Assembly: GCA_020634115.1 (NCBI GenBank)
Contig: JACKCH010000010.1
Coordinates: forward strand, 186,001 to 250,000
DNA: 64,000 nucleotides
Reading direction: 5' to 3'
Origin: Anaerolineaceae bacterium
GTDB lineage: Bacteria > Chloroflexota > Anaerolineae > Aggregatilineales > Phototrophicaceae
Shown: in pieces, positions 57,972-64,000 of the stretch
Position numbering within the stretch: the stretch's first letter is position 1
Layout of the letters: every line of letters begins with the position of its first letter
The notes under the pieces: model-generated
What the model was told of the DNA's origin: nothing
Seen by the model: the letters and a program-made list of their open reading frames with translations, nothing else
The model's database searches: none
Program-made: the position numbers and the translations under genes

Positions 57972-59843
57972 ATGTCATTGTACAAATTTCCCCAATTTAT
58001 GCGCAGCCAGTCCCGGTGGCTCGGGTTGGTGTTGGTTTTATTGCTTGCGTCGTGCGGCGGGTTAAGCGGCGAACCGGCGATTGTCGCCACGATTCCGCCC
58101 CAGCCGACTCCCATCCCGGAACCCGCTTTTCCGCAGACTGCACCGGATATTGCGCTGGGTGCATCGCTCTTCGCGGAAAACTGCACCCGCTGTCATGGCG
58201 TAGGCGGGCGCGGTGATGGCTCGCTGATCGGTCCCGGTGCGGATCAGGTACCGACAGTCCCACCCGACTTTACCGACCCGGCCACGATCCAGAATCTGAC
58301 TCCCGCCGACTGGTTCCAGGTGATTACGAATGGTCGGATGGATGTACTCATGCCGCCTTGGAAGGATAAGCTGACCGCCGACCAACGCTGGGCGGTGGCA
58401 CTATACACCTACACCCTGAGTTATAGCCCGGATCAATTGGCTTCCGGCGCGGTTCTGTTCGACCAGTTCCGTGACTCGGCCAGCAGCCTGATCTCCGACC
58501 AGGAACTGTTAGCCGGGCTGACCGATACACAACTTGCCGAGCGGCTGAACAGTGATTTGCCGAGCGAAGATCAACTGGCGGTTGCCCGGTTTATCCGCGC
58601 TTCCTCCTTGGCGAATGCTGATGAAATCGGGACGCAAGTTGCCAGTGAACCCGCAGCCACCCCGGAAGTGGTAACGGGTGACACCGGGACGGGTGAACCA
58701 GCGTCCACTGCGGAAGTTTCCGGCCCGGTGAATGGTGATGTGGTGGGTATCGTGACCAACGGCACGACGGGAGGTGAACTCCCGGATGGACTGACGATCA
58801 CCCTGCACATGCTCGACATGAACGGGAATGAAGACACCTTTGAAACCACTATGAGTCCTGACGGCGGGTTTATCTTCCCTGGTGTGGAACTACGGGATGA
58901 CCGGGGCTACTATGTGTCCACCGTTTACCATGATATTCCCTTCCTGAGCGATCTGAATTTCGGTGATCCTTCGATTGGTACGCTTGACCTCTCGTTCAGC
59001 ATTTACGAAACCACACATGAGGCGACTTCCATCCTCATCACCGGTATCGTGATTCAGATTTCTGGTGACGTGACTGGATTGCAGGTCGCGCAGATCATCC
59101 GGTTTGAAAATCTGTCCGATAAGGTGTTTATCACCGAGGATGCCGTAGCGGAAAACCAGTTCGCCTCGGTTCATTTGACACTCCCCGCTGGGGCGCAGAA
59201 TGTGGATACCGGGCAACCAGACCGATTCATCATATCGGGCAATCCAGCCACTGTAACCGACACCGAACCGCTGATTCCTGGCGCACAGCACATTTTCCAC
59301 GCCATTTATAACCTGTCGTATGACGGCCATCTGACGTTGGAGCAGCCCTTCGACTACCCGATTGATGGCACGGTGCAGGTTCTCATCACGCCCAGCAGCC
59401 TCCAGGTGACGAGCGACCAACTCACCCAGCTTGACCCCCAGGATGTCAGCGGTACCACCTATGACCGTTACGGCGCGAGTCTGCTCACCAACCCGGGGGA
59501 TATGCTGCGCTTTGTGATAGACGGCACAACGGATTCCGCTGCCACCAGCAGCACCAGTACCACCACGACGGGTACGGTGGTGTCTACGACTCCAAGCTGG
59601 CTGCCGATTGCGCTGCTGGTGATTGGCGTCAGTGTGATCGGCCTGGGCGTATTTTTCTATTGGCGTGATCGCAAGAGCGTGAACGCGCAGAACAGCCTGT
59701 ACGTCAAGCAGGTGCAGGAAGCCCTGCTGGAACAGATTGCCGAGTTAGACCGGGCGTATGAGGCGGGCGAAATCAAGAAGAAGTCGTATAACAAAATGCG
59801 CGACCAGCTAAAAGAGCGTCTGGCAGAAGTCATGAAAGACTGA
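57972..59843 (+). CDS. membrane-anchored c-type cytochrome with extra domains
   Basis: 623 residues. A lipoprotein-like signal (VLVLLLASCGG) leads to a class I cytochrome c domain with the haem site CTRCH (71-75) and the distal-side region NGRMDVLMPPWKDKLT, where a Met is the likely sixth ligand. A carboxypeptidase-regulatory-like beta domain (about 250-330, GEL and DGGFIFPGVELRDDRGYYV) and a second beta domain follow. Near 540-560 is a transmembrane helix (WLPIALLVIGVSVIGLGVFF). The C-terminus is a charged helix with YEAGEIKKKSYNKMRDQLKE, SHOCT-like. It is probably anchored at both ends and passes electrons or senses redox state. Confidence 0.85.
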   Translation: MSLYKFPQFMRSQSRWLGLVLVLLLASCGGLSGEPAIVATIPPQPTPIPEPAFPQTAPDIALGASLFAENCTRCHGVGGRGDGSLIGPGADQVPTVPPDFTDPATIQNLTPADWFQVITNGRMDVLMPPWKDKLTADQRWAVALYTYTLSYSPDQLASGAVLFDQFRDSASSLISDQELLAGLTDTQLAERLNSDLPSEDQLAVARFIRASSLANADEIGTQVASEPAATPEVVTGDTGTGEPASTAEVSGPVNGDVVGIVTNGTTGGELPDGLTITLHMLDMNGNEDTFETTMSPDGGFIFPGVELRDDRGYYVSTVYHDIPFLSDLNFGDPSIGTLDLSFSIYETTHEATSILITGIVIQISGDVTGLQVAQIIRFENLSDKVFITEDAVAENQFASVHLTLPAGAQNVDTGQPDRFIISGNPATVTDTEPLIPGAQHIFHAIYNLSYDGHLTLEQPFDYPIDGTVQVLITPSSLQVTSDQLTQLDPQDVSGTTYDRYGASLLTNPGDMLRFVIDGTTDSAATSSTSTTTTGTVVSTTPSWLPIALLVIGVSVIGLGVFFYWRDRKSVNAQNSLYVKQVQEALLEQIAELDRAYEAGEIKKKSYNKMRDQLKERLAEVMKD

Positions 59844-59876
59844 CGCCCGAGAACGCCCGGTAATCGTCGTTTGCAG

Positions 59877-59911
59877 CAGCCCTTTGTCCCTGGTGGATGA
59901 AGGGCTGTTTT
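59877..59911 (+). terminator. terminator after the cytochrome gene
   Basis: CAGCCCTT/AAGGGCTG stem with a loop of about 15 and four T. Confidence 0.75.
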
Positions 59912-59991
59912 CTGTTTCAGCAGTCTGCCTATTGAGTGATTCTGGTTATACTGGATTACAATACTGCCGCCGCACCAGAAAGGATGAGTTC

Positions 59992-60576
59992 ATGCCATTT
60001 CAACCAGTAACGCTGGAAGGGGATTTCGTGTGGTTGGAACCGCTGTCCGCTGACCACGCGGCAGATTTGGCCGCTGTCGCCGAACCGGACATCTTCACCT
60101 ACCATTTTCCGCCGCCGGAATTCAGTGAGTCGGGCTTTGAGCAACTCATCAACCACATGAAGCGGCTGTCGAACTGGTTGCTGTTTGCGATTGTGTGGAA
60201 ATCCACCGGACGGGCAGTGGGTGTGACGGCCTTCATTGATTTCTCCGAACAGCACCGCTCTGTCGAAATCGGGTTTACCTGGATTGGCAAAGCCTACCAG
60301 GGGACGGCGATCAACCCTGAAATCAAGTATCTGATGCTCAGACATGCGATTGAAGAACAAAACTGCTTGCGTGTCCAGATCAAGACCGACAGCCGCAACC
60401 AGCACAGCCAGCGGGCGATTGAGAAACTGGGCGCGGTACGGGAAGGCCTGCTGCGCAAGCACATGGTGATGCACGATGGGCATGTGCGCGATACCGTCAT
60501 CTACAGCATCACGGATGACGATTGGCCGGGGGTGAAAGCCGGGTTGGAAGCGCGTCTGCGCGTCTTTTCGGGATGA
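59992..60576 (+). CDS. GNAT family N-acetyltransferase (RimJ/RimL type)
   Basis: 194 residues from the ATG at 59992 (AAAGGATG upstream). Starts PVTLEGDFVWLEPLSADHA, as in RimJ/RimL-type acetyltransferases. Further motifs are GRAVGVTAFIDF, then EIGFTWIGKAYQGTAINPEI in place of the usual CoA-loop region, and SQRAIEKLGAVREGLLRKH. Substrates may be a protein N-terminus or a small amine; not determinable. A terminator precedes it. Confidence 0.92.
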   Translation: MPFQPVTLEGDFVWLEPLSADHAADLAAVAEPDIFTYHFPPPEFSESGFEQLINHMKRLSNWLLFAIVWKSTGRAVGVTAFIDFSEQHRSVEIGFTWIGKAYQGTAINPEIKYLMLRHAIEEQNCLRVQIKTDSRNQHSQRAIEKLGAVREGLLRKHMVMHDGHVRDTVIYSITDDDWPGVKAGLEARLRVFSG

Positions 60577-60713
60577 TACGGTGCGCAAGTCCACTCTAAA
60601 AAAGTGCTACAATAGGCAACCTGCCACCCAGGGGCGGGTGGTTAATCGCGCATCTTTTGGGCGCGTCAACCGTTGTTGTTCTGTGTATTCACCAGCACAT
60701 GGAGACTTAGACT

Positions 60714-61187
60714 GTGAAATATCAAGATGATGGGCCGTTAGGCTATTACTTTGAGGAAATCGAAATCGGGCAGACACTGGTCACACGGGGGCGGACGATC
60801 ACCGAAACTGATATTGTCCAGTTCGCCGCCCTCACCGGGGACTATAACCCCATGCACACTGACGCCGAGTTTACCAAGAATCACTTCGTCGGCCAGCGGA
60901 TCGCGCACGGCCTGCTCTCGTTGAGCTATGCAGTCGGCTTGATCTACCAGCTTGGCCTGATGGAACGGACGATTCTCACGTTCCGTTCGCTCGAAATGAA
61001 GTTCAGCCAGCCGGTATTCATTGGCGATACCATCCACGCCCAACTGAAGATCATCGAAAAGAAGGAGATGAAACGGCTGGGCGGCGGGCATCTTACCGGG
61101 GAAATCAAAATCATCAACCAGGACGGCAAAACCGTCCAATCCGGCACAATGAGCCTGATGCTGGCGCTCAAGCCCGAAGGGGAATAA
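60714..61187 (+). CDS. MaoC-like (R)-specific hydratase / hotdog protein
   Basis: 157 residues from a GTG with GGAG nine bases upstream. The hydratase-2 motif is intact: FAALTGDYNPMHTDAEF with D43 and H48 as the catalytic pair, then VGQRIAHGLLSLSY. The later FIGDTIHAQLKI and LTGEIKIINQDG strands complete the hotdog fold. It hydrates or dehydrates an enoyl-CoA or enoyl-ACP. No fatty-acid genes adjoin it. A terminator formed by a palindromic element follows the stop. Confidence 0.93.
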   Translation: MKYQDDGPLGYYFEEIEIGQTLVTRGRTITETDIVQFAALTGDYNPMHTDAEFTKNHFVGQRIAHGLLSLSYAVGLIYQLGLMERTILTFRSLEMKFSQPVFIGDTIHAQLKIIEKKEMKRLGGGHLTGEIKIINQDGKTVQSGTMSLMLALKPEGE

Positions 61188-61193
61188 TGTTGT

Positions 61194-61222
61194 GGGGCGC
61201 ACGCCATGCGCCCCTGCTTTTT
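61194..61222 (+). terminator. palindromic element acting as terminator after the MaoC gene
   Basis: GGGGCGCA/TGCGCCCC stem, loop CGCCA, then TGC and five T. Confidence 0.85.
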
Positions 61223-61247
61223 CTGCCAATCCGCAAACGGACTGTCT

Positions 61248-61958
61248 TTACGAAGATGCCTCCTCCGTCGCTACCGGGGGTTCGATAGTTTCCGCTGGCG
61301 CGGGCGGCGCTATCGTCTCTGCCGGGGGTGACACGTTCTCTGTCGCCACCGGTTCAAGCACCTCGGCGGTTGCCGCCGGTTTGGGTGGCAGTTCGGTTAC
61401 ATCTGGTGTGGCAACCGGGGCGGCGGGCGTGTTGCCTCCACCCAGCGGCGGGATAACCCCGTAGCGGATCACATAGTTCCCCACACCGAGCAGCGCCGTT
61501 ACCAGCCACAACACCAGAACTAGACGCATCACTGGTTTGGCGCTCTTGAACCAGTATTTTGCAACGTCCCTTTCGCCGCGTTTTTTAGCCGCCGCGACCT
61601 GGGCATCCTCGCGGAACATACGGAACAGCGTATAAGTTGCCAGAATCTGCGCCAGCAGCCCCAGCACCCCATGAATAACCGGCACCAAGTAGCGGGGATT
61701 GCCCGGCTGCTGACCGATATTTCCAGTCACATCGAATGTGAATGCTGCCAGCATCAGGAAGCTAATCAGCAGCCAGTTAGCAATCGTCACGACTACCATC
61801 GCCCATTTATGGTGCGGGCGGTGTTTCCCAAACACAGCAAAGGCCGAGCCGATTATCATCCCCGGCACAATCAGCAGAATATAGGCTATGAGGGTGATAT
61901 CGGCCAGCAGACTGGCGCCTGTGCCTAAAAAGCCTTGTGGTTCCAGGTAAAAATTCAT
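61248..61958 (-). CDS. DUF420-like membrane protein with Pro/Thr-rich tail
   Basis: 236 residues from the ATG at 61958 (GGGAG upstream); the longer frame has no site. Five hydrophobic helices: after the first, GKHRPHHKWAMVVVTIANWL carries a His-rich junction, and VIHGVLGLLAQILATYTLF follows, both like DUF420 proteins related to cytochrome oxidase assembly. The last 55 residues are a low-complexity Pro/Ala/Glu/Thr tail. The c-type cytochrome gene is 1.4 kb away. Haem or copper handling is a guess from the His positions. Confidence 0.75.
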   Translation of the reverse strand: MNFYLEPQGFLGTGASLLADITLIAYILLIVPGMIIGSAFAVFGKHRPHHKWAMVVVTIANWLLISFLMLAAFTFDVTGNIGQQPGNPRYLVPVIHGVLGLLAQILATYTLFRMFREDAQVAAAKKRGERDVAKYWFKSAKPVMRLVLVLWLVTALLGVGNYVIRYGVIPPLGGGNTPAAPVATPDVTELPPKPAATAEVLEPVATENVSPPAETIAPPAPAETIEPPVATEEASS

Positions 61959-62104
61959 GAAGATTCTCCCGAATGCAATTAAAAGATGGATGCAAACAGC
62001 GATACAGCAGGTCAGGTAGGCTGTACGCTGATGACCATTATAGAGTGAGAAGTGATTTTCCGGTTGAAACATGGGGATGAAAACCGGCATAATCTCTCAA
62101 CTGC

Positions 62105-62134
62105 TTGACATGGGTAGAGCAGTTATGCTATAGT
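62105..62134 (+). promoter_or_regulatory. sigma70 promoter of the ArsR-type regulator gene
   Basis: TTGACA, 18 bases, TATAGT, ending 49 bases before the TTG start. Confidence 0.75.
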
Positions 62135-62183
62135 ATATGCAGATTACCCGCAAAAATGGGTTTTCCGATTAAAGGAGGGTATA

Positions 62184-63290
62184 TTGGCAGATCAAGATTT
62201 CGTACTCGCCCCGGCTACCGTCCGGGTACGCCTGGCACTCGAACCGGCCTTCAACGCGACCACCAGCCTGATGCTGCTGGAACAAATGGAGATTCGTTCC
62301 GGGTTAAGCGAGTGGGTGTTGCAAACAGCAGCGGCACTCTCACCGGAGCGCAAAAGCACCAACCGGCTGATCTTCAACACGATGGGTGAAATTGCTATCC
62401 CTGATCAGGGCTGGTCGAGCTTCCCGGCGTTTGTGGATCATCTGGCATCCCAGGACGCGGTTGCGCTGCGGGACCGGGCAATAAGTTGGTGCCAGGACGC
62501 GAAAATGGAGGAAAAGGGCTTCGAAACCATCGAGATGGATGCCCTGCTCGCCAGCCAATCAGCCTATGTGGGCTTCATGCAACGCCACATGGAACAGGCT
62601 TACGCCAAAAAAGGCGAAGAGAGCGAGATGGAGTTTGACGCGGCGCTCTATGCCGAAGCCTATAGCTTACTCATTGACCCACCGGCTTTGCAGAAACGGA
62701 TCGTCGAGCATCTGCGGGTGATGTGGAACGAAGTGCTACAACCGGACTGGGAGCGCAATCTGCCCATGCTGGAAGAATCCGCCACAGCCTTCCAGCAGTT
62801 GAACTATGCCGGGCTGACGGCGCTGGAAGCCACCCGGATGATTACCGGGCGCGACCTGAGTGCCGCTTGGAGCGAGTGGCCGGATGAGATTATCTTCGTG
62901 CCATCAGCGCACATCGGCCCGTATGTAATCCGCTTCGGCTGGATGGAAAACGTTGCTACCCGGCTGATGTTCGGGGCGCGGATGCCGGAAGGGGTGCGGA
63001 CGGTTTCGCCTGACCTCAGCCGTTCCGAACTGCTGGTTCGCCTGAGCGCCCTGGCCGATGATACCCGGCTGCACATGTTAGAACTGCTTACCCAGCACCA
63101 GGAACTGTGCGCTCAGGATATGATCGAGATGCTGAAACTCAGCCAGTCAGCGGCATCCCGCCACCTGCGGCAGTTGACCGCCACCGGCTACCTGTTAGAG
63201 CGGCGGCGCGAAGTCGCCAAATGTTACAGCCTGAACCCGGATCGGGTGGCCGACACCATTCAGGCGCTCAAACGGTTCTTGAAAACCTAG
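62184..63290 (+). CDS. regulator with C-terminal ArsR-type winged helix
   Basis: 368 residues from a TTG with GGAGGG five bases upstream. The DNA-binding domain is at the C-terminus (about 280-368): LVRLSALADDTRLHMLELLT, then SQSAASRHLRQLTATGYLLE and a wing. The first 270 residues form a mostly helical domain with no family I can name, which replaces the usual short ArsR N-terminus and may bind a ligand or partner. No Cys metal site of the SmtB type is evident. It has a strong promoter of its own and is followed by a small gene of unknown function. Confidence 0.88.
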   Translation: MADQDFVLAPATVRVRLALEPAFNATTSLMLLEQMEIRSGLSEWVLQTAAALSPERKSTNRLIFNTMGEIAIPDQGWSSFPAFVDHLASQDAVALRDRAISWCQDAKMEEKGFETIEMDALLASQSAYVGFMQRHMEQAYAKKGEESEMEFDAALYAEAYSLLIDPPALQKRIVEHLRVMWNEVLQPDWERNLPMLEESATAFQQLNYAGLTALEATRMITGRDLSAAWSEWPDEIIFVPSAHIGPYVIRFGWMENVATRLMFGARMPEGVRTVSPDLSRSELLVRLSALADDTRLHMLELLTQHQELCAQDMIEMLKLSQSAASRHLRQLTATGYLLERRREVAKCYSLNPDRVADTIQALKRFLKT

Positions 63291-63452
63291 CGACTTGCTG
63301 GCCGTATCTGGCCGCAATCCGTAGAGCCATTACATCTATATACCCTCTTGAACAAAGGCTAACGCTTGCCAGGCGTTGGGTCATCTTTAATGCAGCTACC
63401 GACCGGATCAGAAACTGTACACCTGACGACACAAGAGAGGACCTGGTGACGT

Positions 63453-63707
63453 ATGTTTAATCCACTGGAACATGACCTGAATAAACTGTATCGGGAAGAG
63501 AAGCTCCGTAAAGCTAACCGGCGGCGGATGGCGGAAGAAGCGCGACGGAAACCCGCAGCCTTTTCGCTGCGCCTGCACCGTCCGGCACTCAACCAGCTTG
63601 GACGCTGGTTGGTGCTTTCCGGCACGCATTTGCAGCGGCGCTATGGCGACCTGTGTGAAACCACCGCCGCGCCGCATAATCGCCCGGCGACATCCGGCAA
63701 TTTTTAA
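63453..63707 (+). CDS. small basic hypothetical protein
   Basis: 84 residues. The N-terminal half is a charged amphipathic helix (LYREEKLRKANRRRMAEEAR); the second half contains LGRWLVLSGTHLQRRYGDL. GAGAGGACC lies somewhat far upstream of the ATG. A terminator follows the stop within 15 bases, which supports a real gene. No family recognised. Confidence 0.6.
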   Translation: MFNPLEHDLNKLYREEKLRKANRRRMAEEARRKPAAFSLRLHRPALNQLGRWLVLSGTHLQRRYGDLCETTAAPHNRPATSGNF

Positions 63708-63717
63708 TCGCACGCAA

Positions 63718-63747
63718 AAACAGGGGATAGCACATCCCCTGTTTGTA
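63718..63747. terminator. bidirectional terminator between convergent genes
   Basis: AAACAGGGGAT/ATCCCCTGTTT, 11-bp stem with a loop of five, T-rich on both strands. Confidence 0.88.
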
Positions 63748-63778
63748 TTCTCTCCTGCATATTACCCTTAGTCGTGTA

Positions 63779-64000
63779 CTACGTATATCGTTTTGTCCCG
63801 TTATCACTGAGGGAAACCTGCTGAATCAGGCGTAGCATCTCATGTTGCATCGCGGCTGAACGACGGCCTAACACGGCTAGTTCTACACTGCGGTCTTTGC
63901 CGGAGCAGTGTCGCTCCGCCTGCGCTAAGCAGACCACCGCCCAGCGCAGATTGCCCAGGATTTCCCAGAAGTCCAGGTCAGCACGGTTGACGATGAGTTT
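63779..64000 (-). CDS. C-terminal end of a phosphotransferase family protein (5' end outside window)
   Basis: Read from the window edge, 73 residues are open and end in a TAG (63779-63781). The visible part has DLDFWEILGNLRWAVVCLAQ, AERHCSGKDRSVELAVLGRR and EMLRLIQQV, the typical C-terminus of the APH-fold phosphotransferases often found with acyl-CoA dehydrogenases. The catalytic loop lies outside the window, so activity cannot be judged. It has no start here. Confidence 0.75.
   Translation of the reverse strand, partial: KLIVNRADLDFWEILGNLRWAVVCLAQAERHCSGKDRSVELAVLGRRSAAMQHEMLRLIQQVSLSDNGTKRYT

Overview
The window reads as about 64 kb of chromosome from a Chloroflexota bacterium, probably Anaerolineae-like. 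This is an inference from gene content: a DUF6062 protein, many secreted or lipid-anchored proteins with Thr/Pro-rich linkers, TolB-type propellers, GT87 and GT-C style membrane proteins, bacillus-type glutamine synthetase, a PLAT protein and a RIO kinase. Base composition is moderately GC-rich by eye. No rRNA operon, phage, integrase, transposase or CRISPR array is visible. One tRNA (Phe, GAA) is present. All calls come from reading the sequence; no database search was run.

Layout. 1-8.9 kb: an unidentified gene tail, a small Cys-rich protein, a GT-C membrane protein, a DUF6062 protein, a lipoprotein, a metallophosphoesterase overlapping a DtxR-type metal regulator, a gamma-glutamylcyclotransferase-like protein, a GT4 glycosyltransferase, and a RIO kinase. 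The kinase is preceded by a strong promoter, a 20-codon ORF and a terminator. 9-21 kb: a secreted HEFHH protease-like protein, a 52-residue Asp-rich protein, a holin-like membrane protein, a ChbG/YdjC deacetylase, a low-GC beta-propeller protein, two membrane proteins with a Crp/Fnr regulator, DinB, EamA and a GreA-like factor. 21-27.5 kb: a five-gene ABC importer operon (NMT1/THI5-type binding protein, two permeases, ATPase, small membrane protein) in which one permease carries a large extra N-terminal region, then signal peptidase I.

27.9-29.1 kb: the most striking locus, a tight three-gene operon of a YgiT-type zinc finger, a tandem-domain (BMC-T type) microcompartment shell protein and a EutN/CcmL vertex protein, closed by a terminator and with no enzyme gene beside it. 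29-35 kb: an alpha/beta hydrolase and a GyrI-like protein, each next to a YafY/WYL regulator. Both intergenic regions carry TGACA-N5-TGTCA. PepF follows. 35-45 kb: a Lcl/DUF1566 protein, feoB with a Cys-rich feoA-like gene, an SH3-domain secreted protein, and pstSCAB with a hairpin between pstS and pstC. 45-64 kb: aminoglycoside-phosphotransferase-like kinase, tRNA-Phe, Sua5/YrdC, a TIR-like membrane protein, MOSC, aldo/keto reductase, Nudix, a membrane protein plus methyltransferase, a PLAT protein, two lipoproteins, glnA, a c-type cytochrome, GNAT, MaoC, a DUF420-like protein, a C-terminal ArsR-type regulator, and the end of a phosphotransferase gene.

Between genes lie three repeat families: palindromic elements bounded by GTAGGGAC or GTAGGGGC (several double as terminators or attenuators), heptad arrays with consensus CTGANNA, and two inverted 40-bp copies of a third element. 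They account for most of the larger gene-free gaps.
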